A DNA stretch of 64,000 nucleotides from Natrinema versiforme (GTDB taxonomy: Archaea; Halobacteriota; Halobacteria; Halobacteriales; Natrialbaceae): NCBI RefSeq assembly GCF_005576615.1, contig NZ_CP040331.1, positions 124,001 to 188,000 of the forward strand. The letters are read 5' to 3'. Under the pieces are notes generated by a model. The model ran no database searches and was not told the DNA's origin. It saw only the letters and a list, made by a program, of their open reading frames with translations. Shown here piece after piece: positions 51,181 to 59,738 of the stretch; positions within the stretch are counted from its first letter, which is position 1; every line of letters begins with the position of its first letter. The position numbers and the translations under genes were made by a program.

Positions 51181-51939
51181 ATGGTAGCGACCAATCAAAT
51201 CCTGTCCGTTTTCATCATCTTTGCCCTCGCACTACTGGTGGTTCGGATCGGAGCGATTGCGCTTCGAATGACTGGTCTCTCACCGGACGTGGCCACATTT
51301 CAGTCAGCATCGGCATTTTCGGGAGCGGGGTACACGACCGAAGAAGCAGAGTTTACGGTCTCAGAGCCGAGCAGACGAACTATTGTCATCTGGCTCATCC
51401 GAATCGGAAGTATCGGGGTTGTGAGTGCGCTTGCGTCGGTCCTTCTATCGTTCATCAACGCTGAGGGCGAGGACTTTCTTACCCTCATCTACGTTATCAG
51501 TGGGATTGTCGGGATTATTCTTCTCGCTCATAGCCAGCTATTAAATCGAGCAGTAACGCCAGTTATCGAATGGACACTTGACCAGACGACGGATCTTGCC
51601 ATCCAAGATTACACGAAGGTACTTGGTCTTCAGAGTGAATATCGCATTGCTGAAGTTGAGGTCAACGATGATGAATGGTTGGCAAATGATACGGCCAGAG
51701 GATTGAATCTCTCTGACGAAGGCGTGATCCTGCTTGGGGTTGAGCGAAATGGTGACTATATCGGTGCCCCCGGTCCTGATACAGAGATCCAACCGGGAGA
51801 TACCGTTGTCCTCTATGGGAAAGAAGATCGATTACAGGAACTTGCAGACCGAGATGGAGGGGATGTTAAAGCACACAAGGAGGCACGTGACGAACATGAG
51901 AACATCCTTGCTGAACAAGAACAAATCATCGATCAGTAA
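51181..51939 (+). CDS. Membrane protein with C-terminal RCK_C (TrkA-C) domain
   Basis: About 252 residues from ATG 51181 (MVATNQILSVFIIF), chosen because GTATTTTTAC at 51147 is a good TATA at leaderless distance. Residues 5-30, 80-105 and 110-130 are membrane helices around FQSASAFSGAGYTTEEAEF, whose SGAGYTT resembles the selectivity loop of TrkH/KtrB-type K+ transporters. Residues about 150-215 form an RCK_C domain (EYRIAEVEVNDDEWL, GLNLSDEGVILLGVERNGDYIGAPGPDTEIQPGDTVVLYG). A charged coiled-coil-like tail ends it. A half-transporter fused to its gating domain is unusual but widespread in haloarchaea. Confidence 0.85.
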   Translation: MVATNQILSVFIIFALALLVVRIGAIALRMTGLSPDVATFQSASAFSGAGYTTEEAEFTVSEPSRRTIVIWLIRIGSIGVVSALASVLLSFINAEGEDFLTLIYVISGIVGIILLAHSQLLNRAVTPVIEWTLDQTTDLAIQDYTKVLGLQSEYRIAEVEVNDDEWLANDTARGLNLSDEGVILLGVERNGDYIGAPGPDTEIQPGDTVVLYGKEDRLQELADRDGGDVKAHKEARDEHENILAEQEQIIDQ

Positions 51940-52054
51940 GCACACGTAGTTACCGTTCTGTACAGATGGTTACGAAAATGATCTCAAAGTACGAGGTTAA
52001 ATTCACGTTCGCAATAACTCAGAACTTTCTGTGTTGGTAGTAAGCGCAAATACG

Positions 52055-52594
52055 ATGAGCAATCATCCAGACACCACGCGTGATCAGACCCAGAATACGG
52101 TGACTCAACGCGCGCTAATCGCGGCAGGAGTATTCGGATTTGGATTCAGCGGGTTAATTGACGTACTCGTTTTGCACCATATCCTCCAGTGGCATCACTT
52201 GGTTTCTGGAATCTATCCAATGTACACGCTGGACGGCCTTGAGACAAACATCCTTGCAGATGGGCTGTTCTCACTTGCGATGTTAATTATTATGGGAGTC
52301 GGGGCCGGCCTTGTGTGGCAGTCTGAGCGACGAACTGTTGTTCCGTTGGCCGTCCAACCGCTGGCTGGTGCTGCTCTCATCGGTCTCGGCGTGTTCGATG
52401 TCTATGACGCCTTCATTGACCACGCTCTGTTAGGCCTTCATCAGCCAGTCGGTCCTGGCGGGAAATCCTTGTCTTGGGGTGGTCAGTATAACCCTCATTG
52501 GATAGTGGTCAGCCTCCTCTTCATCACTGCGGGGTACTACGTCTATAGAACGGGGATACAGAATCGTAGTGGCGAGCGGGAAGAAGCCACATAA
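52055..52594 (+). CDS. DUF2243 membrane protein
   Basis: A 179-residue protein from ATG 52055 with four helices. It carries the DUF2243 hallmark DVLVLHHILQWHHLVSG, in which several histidines lie at the membrane surface, plus DAFIDHALLGLHQ and the HWIVVSLLF end. The histidine pattern suggests heme or metal coordination. In other genomes the family neighbours CtaG-like copper chaperones; here a small membrane gene follows 21 bp downstream. Confidence 0.88.
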   Translation: MSNHPDTTRDQTQNTVTQRALIAAGVFGFGFSGLIDVLVLHHILQWHHLVSGIYPMYTLDGLETNILADGLFSLAMLIIMGVGAGLVWQSERRTVVPLAVQPLAGAALIGLGVFDVYDAFIDHALLGLHQPVGPGGKSLSWGGQYNPHWIVVSLLFITAGYYVYRTGIQNRSGEREEAT

Positions 52595-52615
52595 TTTGTC
52601 TGCAATTTCATACTC

Positions 52616-52801
52616 ATGTTTGTTCTACGTATCCTCTCAATGCTTGGGCTTCTGTTATACGGAAGTCCGTTACATGGTCCTCCGCAAGCGCCACCGCCAC
52701 CAGTCCCCCATTGGGTCGTACTGCTCGTTGTTGTTCCTATCCTTTGGCTTGTCATCGGTGGTACAGTACTAATGATCGATTGGCTGTTACGACAGTTCTG
52801 A
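52616..52801 (+). CDS. Small two-helix membrane protein (61 aa)
   Basis: Two hydrophobic helices (MFVLRILSMLGLLLYG and WVVLLVVVPILWLVIGG) flank a proline-rich turn, GPPQAPPPPVPH. It follows the DUF2243 gene by 21 bp on the same strand, so it is likely part of the same transcript. I do not recognise the family; context points to membrane copper or heme biology. Confidence 0.68.
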   Translation: MFVLRILSMLGLLLYGSPLHGPPQAPPPPVPHWVVLLVVVPILWLVIGGTVLMIDWLLRQF

Positions 52802-53080
52802 AAAGTAGGGACGTGAACAGGACTCATTGAAATGTTACTGTTCCGGTCACGTCGAAGCACAGCAATATGTTCGTATACGTAATTGCTGTTCGTAGAGGGC
52901 AAGGACATACCGGTGTGAGTAGCTATTTCTCAAATTAGGGATTTAAGTTATGTTCACTACTTAACCGCTTCTCCTCCTACTTGTAATTCGCAACTGGCGC
53001 AATATTGTTGTTCATTATTTTGGACACCTACGTGTATGGGAATTGAGCCTATTAATAGGAAACTACTACCAGTAGCCGCG

Positions 53081-53209
53081 ATGAACGCTTGTTGCCCCGA
53101 ATGCGACAGTGGACTGGGTGAACTGGTCGAAAAATACGCTGTGGAAGAGGTTGCAAAAGCGAGTTTCCAGTGCCGAAGCTGCGAACACGAATGGTCGGTT
53201 ATATTGTAG
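53081..53209 (+). CDS. Tiny zinc-ribbon protein (42 aa)
   Basis: A 42-residue protein beginning MNACCPECDSGLGELVEK, with Cys-Pro-x-Cys and Cys-Arg-Ser-Cys knuckles (residues 5, 8, 31, 34). This is the pattern of haloarchaeal zinc finger micro-proteins. The ATG is preceded by an AT-rich CTATTAATAGG about 30 bp upstream. It is convergent with another tiny zinc protein 24 bp away. Function unknown. Confidence 0.62.
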   Translation: MNACCPECDSGLGELVEKYAVEEVAKASFQCRSCEHEWSVIL

Positions 53210-53233
53210 CTCCTTCTCAAACCCATTTTGTTT

Positions 53234-53431
53234 TTATTCCTCGTGCATGATTTCGGCGACCGCATCAATATCGAGGTTTTGGAGAGGCATGTCTCTGCCA
53301 ATTGTGTATTCTGATATTTGCCCACAGTCGTAGCACTCAAGGACGAAATCTGTCTTATGAGCCATCATCCGTGCGTTTTCCTGTCTTTCACAGCTAGGGC
53401 ATGAAAGCCAATCCCGAAACGTGTATCCCAT
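53234..53431 (-). CDS. Small zinc-ribbon protein (65 aa)
   Basis: A 65-residue protein with CPSC near residue 11 and CYDC near residue 33, separated by 19 residues, followed by an acidic helical tail, LDIDAVAEIMHEE. The four cysteines predict one structural zinc. It is convergent with the 42-residue zinc-ribbon gene. No function is known. Confidence 0.68.
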   Translation of the reverse strand: MGYTFRDWLSCPSCERQENARMMAHKTDFVLECYDCGQISEYTIGRDMPLQNLDIDAVAEIMHEE

Positions 53432-53558
53432 ATCTCTCTCAAACGTGTCTATCTATCATGGTTTTAGGGGGTGCATTCGATATACACACGTACTTACCGG
53501 ATCAAGTGCTCCAGTTTCAGGTGCCGTATTGCACACTAAACCCGTATTCCAACGACTG

Positions 53559-54482
53559 TTAGAAGAACAGCGCCGGCACGGAGTTCCGGAAGATGTTGAG
53601 CGAGATAACGAACAGGAGTCCGACGACGAACCAGTTGAACGCGCGCTCGTCGAACTCGAGGCGTCGGAGATACGTCCCCACCAGCAGGCCGACGATCGTG
53701 ACGACGGCGATCACCGACCCGAGCCAGAGCCGGTAGGTCGTCAGGAGATCGGTGAACAGCGCCATCTGTATGATACGAACCGTAAATATCGTTCCGAGAA
53801 CCATTGCCAACCCGCCGATGTATCGCTCGGCATCCCGCTCGAAGGTATGGAAGTACGCCGGGAGCAGCGGCCCGAGATTCGCGAGAGCGAGCAGGAAGCC
53901 TTGGGAAAACCCAGCCATACCGAGGGCGACTGGGTGGTGTGCTTCCTCGACCGTGACGAAGTTCTGTACGACCTGAAAGACAACGTAACTGAGGAGGACG
54001 AGTCCGATAACGAAGGGGACGAGCGGTCCGGCGCTGTACGTTGCCAACGCTGCGACGCCGATAATAGTCCCAATAACGGCGAGCAATAGGAGCGACCACT
54101 CCTCGCGAACGAACGACCGCCCCGTTCCGGTTTCCGCGATCTGGAACATATTGAGCATCCACGGGGGAATCGCCAAGACGACGACGGCGACGGTCGGATC
54201 GATCACCGTCGCGAATATCGGTGTCATGATGAGCGAGTAGCCAAAGCCGGTCATTCCCTTGACGATGCCAGCGACAATCGCGACCATGCTCAGTACGGCG
54301 AGCAATCCGACTGAAAGTTCGGACTGAACGCCCCGTCCGGCGTTCTCGAAACCCGGGAAGAAGACGATCGAGGCGACGAGAACGGTCAGCGTCGCGCCGA
54401 CCATCGTCACCTCGCGGTACTGAAACTCGAAGAGATTGGTGAAGAACTGTTCGACATCGACTGTATTTTCGGGAGCACTCAT
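53559..54482 (-). CDS. TauE/SafE-family exporter (first copy)
   Basis: About 307 residues from ATG 54482 (MSAPENTVDVEQFF), with GTG 54554 as a longer option. Eight or so helices carry the two TauE/SafE halves. The first includes GIVKGMTGFGYSLIMTPIFATVIDPTVAVVV; the second includes GMAGFSQGFLLALANLGPLLPAYF. The family exports sulfite, sulfoacetate or other small organosulfur anions. A site related to the 23-bp palindrome lies at 54595-54617, and a thioredoxin gene diverges on the other side, tying it to the thiol regulon. Confidence 0.9.
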   Translation of the reverse strand: MSAPENTVDVEQFFTNLFEFQYREVTMVGATLTVLVASIVFFPGFENAGRGVQSELSVGLLAVLSMVAIVAGIVKGMTGFGYSLIMTPIFATVIDPTVAVVVLAIPPWMLNMFQIAETGTGRSFVREEWSLLLLAVIGTIIGVAALATYSAGPLVPFVIGLVLLSYVVFQVVQNFVTVEEAHHPVALGMAGFSQGFLLALANLGPLLPAYFHTFERDAERYIGGLAMVLGTIFTVRIIQMALFTDLLTTYRLWLGSVIAVVTIVGLLVGTYLRRLEFDERAFNWFVVGLLFVISLNIFRNSVPALFF

Positions 54483-54594
54483 ACTAGTTCGAAGGCGCAT
54501 CTCGACCCTCGAGATCACCGTTTCGATGACATCGGTCGGCCATCCGTATTCCACTGTGCTATTCGGCGAGATTTATCGAAGCTCGAGTTACCGG

Positions 54595-54617
54595 TAATCT
54601 GGCAAATCGTCAGATTA
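54595..54617. promoter_or_regulatory. Palindromic operator, related site 5
   Basis: TAATCTG-N9-CAGATTA spans 23 bp, like sites 1-3, and shares their AAT/GAT-Y-TG...CA-R-ATY outline. It lies between the TauE/SafE and thioredoxin genes. Confidence 0.5.
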
Positions 54618-54751
54618 GTCCTTCTCGAACTTGTCTCCAGGGATAACTCAAGAAATAGCTCTGTCGTCTATAGGGGCAATATTAGCCATCAATTTTCCGA
54701 TCGTCGGTACGCAGTCATCACCATCTTCATCTGTGGATCGATCGACCGATT

Positions 54752-54768
54752 GCACAATAGTATTGTGC
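54752..54768. promoter_or_regulatory. Perfect palindrome GCACAATA-G-TATTGTGC
   Basis: An 8+1+8 perfect inverted repeat 46-62 bp before the thioredoxin ATG. It contains the CAATACTAT word on the reverse strand and the GCACAATA half-sites seen at 59.7, 61.0 and 61.2 kb. Confidence 0.65.
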
Positions 54769-54813
54769 CCATTATGCAAAACACTGATACCCATTCGGAC
54801 CCTAGCAGTCGTG

Positions 54814-55185
54814 ATGAGCAAACCCACACCCTCAGAGCTGACCGGTGACGGCCGCGCGACCCACAAACCCGTCCAGTTACACGATATGGCGGACTACGAC
54901 GACTTACTCACGGCACACGACCTCGTCTTGCTCGAGTTCGTCACGTCCGGCTGTGGAATCTGCGCGTCGATGGAGCCGGTGCTCACTGGAGTCGCGCGCA
55001 GCGCACCTGGCGTCGTGGCGACGGTGAACGCCGGTCTCGTTCCGGATCTCGCCACCGAGTTCGGCGTCCAGAGCGTCCCGACGCTCGTCGTCCTGCGCGA
55101 CGGCGACGAAGTCGCCCGCCTCGACGACGGGTTCCAGAGCACTGAAACGCTCGTGGACGTCCTGGAGACACACGCGGCGCGCTAA
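54814..55185 (+). CDS. Thioredoxin-like protein with CGIC active site
   Basis: A 123-residue protein from ATG 54814 (MSKPTPSELTGDGRA). The fold includes LLEFVTSGCGICASMEPVL, where the usual WCGPC reads GCGIC, and the cis-proline SVPTLVVLRDGDEVARL. The missing Trp and Pro should shift redox potential or partner choice away from TrxA. The long sequence before the ATG carries the perfect GCACAATA palindrome. Its partner may be the TauE/SafE pathway or the rhodanese system. Confidence 0.92.
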   Translation: MSKPTPSELTGDGRATHKPVQLHDMADYDDLLTAHDLVLLEFVTSGCGICASMEPVLTGVARSAPGVVATVNAGLVPDLATEFGVQSVPTLVVLRDGDEVARLDDGFQSTETLVDVLETHAAR

Positions 55186-55220
55186 CGTCGCCGACGACTG
55201 TCCCAAGGACGGTCTCGCTG

Positions 55221-57000
55221 CTACTGCTGTATCGGGTCCAGCGCGTCTTCCGAACGGAGTGATAGGGCCGACCGCCGATCAGTTTTCGTCACGTCCTTTT
55301 CGACCACGAGGTCCTCGAGGACGAGCACGTCAAGTCCCATTCCGTAGAAGTCCTTGATCGCCTGTGTCGGCGTCTGGACGATCGGTTCGGCGTGATCGTT
55401 GAACGAGGTGTTGAGGACGACCGGCACGCCGGTGATGTCGGCGAACTCGGAGATGAGCCGGTGATAGCTCGGGTGATGGTCCTCGCGAACGGTCTGAGGG
55501 CGCGTCGAGTCGTCGGCCGGATGCAAAACGGCCTCAAGTTCGTCGGTTCTCTCAGGACGGATGTCGTAGGCATCGATCATGAACGGCGCCGAACCGCCGT
55601 CGATGAGGTACTCCTCGACGGCCGACTCGAGCAGCGAGGGAGCGAACGGGCGCCACTCCTCGCAATGTTTGACAAACCGATTCACTCGATCACGGGACTC
55701 GGCGGTGCGCGGATCGGCGAGGATGCTCCTGGCACCGAGTGCCCGCGGCCCCATCTCCATCCGGCCTTGGAACCAGCCAACGAGGTCGCCGTCGGCAAGC
55801 CGTTCGGCGACGTACCGCTCGAGGTCGTCCGGTTCCCCGTACTCAGTTTGTTCGTCTTGAGGGTCGAACGAATCTCCTCGGTTTCGTATTGGGGACCGAG
55901 GTAGACATCGGTCTGGCGGTCGACGGCCGACGGTGGCTGTCCCGTCCATCCCGCACCGAGCGCGAGCCCCGCATCGTTGGCGACCGGCTGGACGAAGACG
56001 TCGTCGACGTATGGTGACTCACGAACGCGCTTGTTCAGCTTGCAGTTCAGCGCGACACCACCGGCGAGTGCGACGTTCGCCGTGCCCAACTGATCGACGG
56101 CTGTCTCCGCGATGTCGACGACTGTCTCCTCGAGCAGATTCTGAGCAGTGTACGCGAGGTCTTTCTCCCACTGGTCGAACTCGCCGGGCGTTTCGTTTCG
56201 AGGACGGCCAAACGCGTCCTCGAGGGTTTCGATGCCGTGGCCGGTTCCCCAGCGCTTCGTCAGTTCGGTGACGTCGTAATCGGCGCCTGTGTCGATCAGC
56301 CCGCGTAGGACGCCTTCGATCTCTGGATTGTCCTCGCCATAGGGTGCCAGCCCCATCACTTTCCCCTCGCCGTTGAACATCCGGTAGCCGAGGAACTCCG
56401 TGACGACCGCGAAGAAGAGCCCGAGACTGTTCGGGTGTTCGTAAGTGTACGCGCGTGTCAGGCCCTCGTCGCCGCGCCAGACGACCGTCGAGTCGTACTC
56501 ACCTTTCGCGTCGACCGTGAGGACAATCCCCTCGTCGAACCCGACGGATGGAACGCGCTCGCAGCGTGGCAGCGGTGATGCGGAATCGTCTCGATCGGCG
56601 GCACCGGCGAACCGATCGACTCGAGGCGGTTCTCGATCTGTCGGGTCGGAACGAACCGGCTCCGAACCTGCGTGACGAGCGTCTGTTCGAGTGCGGAGAA
56701 TTTTCGTCCGATTCCGGGCGCTCGGATCGCGTCGGAAACGTAGTGTGAAGCGATCTCGCCCCGGAGCTGCGGCTCGTACGGGAGGAGGATCCGATTCAGG
56801 TCCGGAAGGGACAGGTTTCGATGGTCGAGACACGCCCGGATCGCGTGTTTGGGAAACGTATCCGTCGCGTGTTTGTCCCGCGTGTATCGCTCTTCCTCGA
56901 CGCCGAAGACGGGCGTCCCATCATCGAAGAGAACGGCGCTCGGGTCGTGCTGGCCGTAAAGCCCGGTCGCCGGTTTGAACGCGAGTTGGTAGTCAGTCAT
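55221..57000 (-). pseudogene. NodU/CmcH-family carbamoyltransferase with two frameshifts
   Basis: Joined across three frames, this is a typical carbamoyltransferase of about 590 residues. The Kae1-like N-terminal half has MTDYQLAFKPATGLYGQHDPS, split, then PHHRCHAASAF and, after a one-base loss near 56550, FDEGIVLTVDAKGEYDST. VALAGGVALNCKLNKRV follows. After a second shift near 55860 comes the YrdC-like C-terminal part, WFQGRMEMGPRALGARSILADPR and VVLNTSFNDHAEPIV. Such enzymes carbamoylate sugars or antibiotics. Both breaks are single-base events, so assembly error is possible. A perfect 23-bp palindrome precedes it. Confidence 0.82.
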
Positions 57001-57054
57001 GGCTCGTGAAAGTTGCGTACTGTAATCCAACCCTGGAGACGGCAAAACGACGCT

Positions 57055-57081
57055 GACGATTTGCTAACCTAGCAAATCGTC
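57055..57081. promoter_or_regulatory. 23-bp palindromic operator, site 3 (extended)
   Basis: GACGATTTGCT-AACCT-AGCAAATCGTC is an 11+5+11 perfect palindrome 55 bp upstream of the carbamoyltransferase start. A CGTTTTGCCG follows on the reverse strand, recalling the CCGTTTA word at sites 1 and 2. Confidence 0.75.
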
Positions 57082-57273
57082 GACGACGTAGTCGTATTCG
57101 TCGTCACTCTGGTACTGGTCCACTCTCTCACGGATCTCGACGCGGTCGGGCACTCTGCTCGAGACCCCGCCCAGCACGATGCCCGCGAGGCTCTCGACGA
57201 TGTCTCTTCTTCCGATTCCTACTGCATCGGAATCGACCGGTCCTGCATATACGGACCATTCATAGGCAGAGCT

Positions 57274-59124
57274 ATGGGAAATCACACTGGACCGTCCAGA
57301 CCGAGTGTCTCGCGCCGCGAGCTCTGCATCGCAGCCGGGGCCGCGGGTATCTCGGCTCTCGCAGGCTGTTCGACGGGGAATACGAATTCATCCCGAGCGG
57401 GGAACGCGACGACGATAACGGACCACTCGTCGCCGGACCTCGAGAAGTGGGTCGACGAGGTCCCCCGGCCGAGCGTCGCGGAACCGTCCGGAACGAAGGA
57501 TGGACGCCCTCGCTACGAGATAGCAATGGGCGAGGTCGAACAGAAGCTACACCGCGATCTCCCGGCGACGACCGTCTGGGGCTACGACGGGCAGTTCCCA
57601 GGCCCAACGATCGAAGCCGAGCAGGGCGAACCGATCTACGTCCGCTGGACGAACGACCTTCCGGACGAGCATCTCCTGCCCGAAGACACGACGATTCATA
57701 GCGACCTCATTCCGTACGATACGCCGGGCGTACGGACCGTAACGCATCTTCACGGCGGAAACGTCGAGTCCGAGAGCGACGGTCATGCACAGGCGTGGTT
57801 CACTCGAGACTTTCAGGAGACGGGCCCCGAGTTCGAGAAGAAAGACTACTACTATGTAAACGACCAGCCGCCGGCGACGCTGTGGTATCACGACCACTCG
57901 CTCGGCATTACGCGATTAAACGTCTACGCCGGGCTCGCGGGGTTCTATCTCTTGCGGAGTGACCACGAACGGAGCCTCGGTCTGCCCGAGGGCGAGTACG
58001 AGATCCCGCTCGTCCTGCAGGATCGGAGTTTCGAGAGGGATGGATCGTTGTTCTATCCAACGGCCATCTCGGACGAGAAAGGCGGCAGCGACGAGTCACA
58101 CCCCGATCCGAGTATCGTTCCGCAGTTCTATGGCGACACGTCGGTCGTCAACGGGAAGGCCTGGCCTCGGCTCTCCGTCGAACCCAGATCGTATCGGTTC
58201 CGGCTCCTCAATGGGTCGAATAGCCGATATTATTCCCTCCAATTCCGCCGGTACGACGAATCGCCGGGCGAGACTGATGGAGACGGACCGTCGTTCGTCC
58301 AGGTCGGGAACGACGGCGGCCTCCTCTCGACGCCGGTCGAGATCGGCGATCGCCTCGAGCTCGGCGCTGGCCAGCGCGCCGACGTCGTCGTCGACTTCTC
58401 CGAATCCGCCGGCGAGACGCTGCTGCTCCACAACGACGCGCCCGCTCAGTATCGCGGCAAGACGGGTTTGGGGGACGACGACATCGTTCCGCTCCCCGAG
58501 ATCATGCTCGTGGACGTGAACGAGGCCGGAGATTCACAGGATGCTACTGAGCTCCCCGACGAACTCACTCGTGTTCCGGACATTTCCATCGATTCGGTCG
58601 ACAACGAGCGATACCTCACGCTCAACGGCGGCGCGACCGACGACTACAGCCGACAGCTCTACTTGCTCGGAACTGCTGAAGAGCCGGACGGTCTCAAAAT
58701 CGACGCCCCCGTGACCGAGGAACCTGCGCTCGGTGACACCGAGATTTGGAGTTTCGCTAACCGAAGTGGGATGTCCCATCCGATGCATCTCCACCTCGTG
58801 CACTTCCAGATGGTAGGACGACAGTCGATCGGAGACTACGATCCAGACGAGGACGAGCTCGACCTCGAGGCGCTCGAAGCACCCAAGCCGTACGAACGAG
58901 GGTGGAATGACGTGATCACCGTCGATCCCGGTGAAATAGTCCACGTAATCGTCCACTTCGGGGGGCACGACGGACTATTCAACGATCAGACGGGCACGTA
59001 CATGTGGCACTGTCACATGCTCGAACACGAGGACCATGACATGATGCGGCCGTTCACCGTCTTACCGAACGATGGTAGGGGCGCCGATAGCGACGACGTC
59101 GACGATTCTACTACCCAGCGCTGA
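57274..59124 (+). CDS. Tat-exported multicopper oxidase, copy 2
   Basis: A 616-residue paralogue of the oxidase at 4.2 kb, about 90 percent identical in protein. It shares the RR leader (SRRELCIAAGAAG), lipobox LAGC and all copper blocks (HLHGG, WYHDHSLG, HPMHLHLVHF, HCHMLEHEDHDMM). Differences cluster in the linker after the lipobox Cys and in the last 20 residues. Its promoter also keeps a GCATATAC TATA (57245-57252), 22 bp before the ATG, so the duplication included the promoter core. Both copies look functional. The exact substrate is unknown; proximity to SCO, CopA and thiol genes favours copper handling or extracellular oxidation. Confidence 0.95.
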   Translation: MGNHTGPSRPSVSRRELCIAAGAAGISALAGCSTGNTNSSRAGNATTITDHSSPDLEKWVDEVPRPSVAEPSGTKDGRPRYEIAMGEVEQKLHRDLPATTVWGYDGQFPGPTIEAEQGEPIYVRWTNDLPDEHLLPEDTTIHSDLIPYDTPGVRTVTHLHGGNVESESDGHAQAWFTRDFQETGPEFEKKDYYYVNDQPPATLWYHDHSLGITRLNVYAGLAGFYLLRSDHERSLGLPEGEYEIPLVLQDRSFERDGSLFYPTAISDEKGGSDESHPDPSIVPQFYGDTSVVNGKAWPRLSVEPRSYRFRLLNGSNSRYYSLQFRRYDESPGETDGDGPSFVQVGNDGGLLSTPVEIGDRLELGAGQRADVVVDFSESAGETLLLHNDAPAQYRGKTGLGDDDIVPLPEIMLVDVNEAGDSQDATELPDELTRVPDISIDSVDNERYLTLNGGATDDYSRQLYLLGTAEEPDGLKIDAPVTEEPALGDTEIWSFANRSGMSHPMHLHLVHFQMVGRQSIGDYDPDEDELDLEALEAPKPYERGWNDVITVDPGEIVHVIVHFGGHDGLFNDQTGTYMWHCHMLEHEDHDMMRPFTVLPNDGRGADSDDVDDSTTQR

Positions 59125-59229
59125 AGCGGTGGGCTCGTCGGGGGACTCCCGTCAGCGAAACGACCTAAAAGCGGTTCGAGGAGAATGAAAGTACGGACGA
59201 GAGCGAAGAGAGTAGCGGCCGGAAGACGA

Positions 59230-59637
59230 TTAGCTCTGTGCGGGCATCTCGATGTCGGCCTCTGCGTGTTCGTACTTGTCCTCGAACTCTTGGATGAGCT
59301 GCCCCATCTTCGCGTACCAGTCATTGAGCTTTCGCTGCATGTCGTTCGCGATCTGGGTCGGATCCGTCGGGTAGTAGACGTGGTAGTAGCCGCCCTGCTC
59401 GTAGTTGATCTGCTCCTTCTGGATGAATCCGCTCTGGAGCAGGCGCTGGATCGATCGGTACGCGGTCGAGCGCTCGCGGTCGACCCGCTCGGCGACCTCG
59501 TCGATCGTCAGCGCTTCCTCGCTCTCGACCATCACGCGGAAACAGTCCTTATCGAGTTGCTTGAGTCCGTGAATGCACTCCAAGAGCCCTTCGCACTCCA
59601 TGTCCTGCTGCAGTTGTTCCGCCATCGAATTAGCCAT
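59230..59637 (-). CDS. TrmB-like winged-helix regulator
   Basis: A 135-residue DNA-binding protein from ATG 59637 (MANSMAEQLQQDMECEG). Cys15 and Cys20 (MECEGLLECIHG) precede the winged helix LTIDEVAERVDRERSTAYRSIQRLLQSG with wing YEQGGYYHVYYPTDP. A C-terminal helix, DMQRKLNDWYAKMGQLIQEFEDKY, suits dimerisation. The cysteines could sense thiol or sulfur state. A TATA-like CTTATACC lies about 30 bp before the ATG, and the motif GCACAATATT lies just beyond it, so autoregulation is likely. Confidence 0.88.
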   Translation of the reverse strand: MANSMAEQLQQDMECEGLLECIHGLKQLDKDCFRVMVESEEALTIDEVAERVDRERSTAYRSIQRLLQSGFIQKEQINYEQGGYYHVYYPTDPTQIANDMQRKLNDWYAKMGQLIQEFEDKYEHAEADIEMPAQS

Positions 59638-59681
59638 TGTACTACTAGCCGATAGGGACCGCGTCGGTATAAGGGTTGTGT

Positions 59682-59695
59682 GAATATTGTGCAAT
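59682..59695. promoter_or_regulatory. GCACAATATT motif upstream of the TrmB-like regulator
   Basis: GAATATTGTGCAAT on the plus strand, a GCACAATA half-site as in the palindrome at 54752, placed upstream of the regulator's TATA. The same half-site occurs at 61019. Confidence 0.5.
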
Positions 59696-59738
59696 CTCGA
59701 TGAGCCGATACCAAACGGGATGAGTGGCGTCTACAGCG

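Noticed and set aside
57064-57285. A 73-codon minus-strand frame between the carbamoyltransferase and oxidase copy 2
   Set aside because: It overlaps the palindromic operator and the oxidase promoter and shows no recognisable domain.
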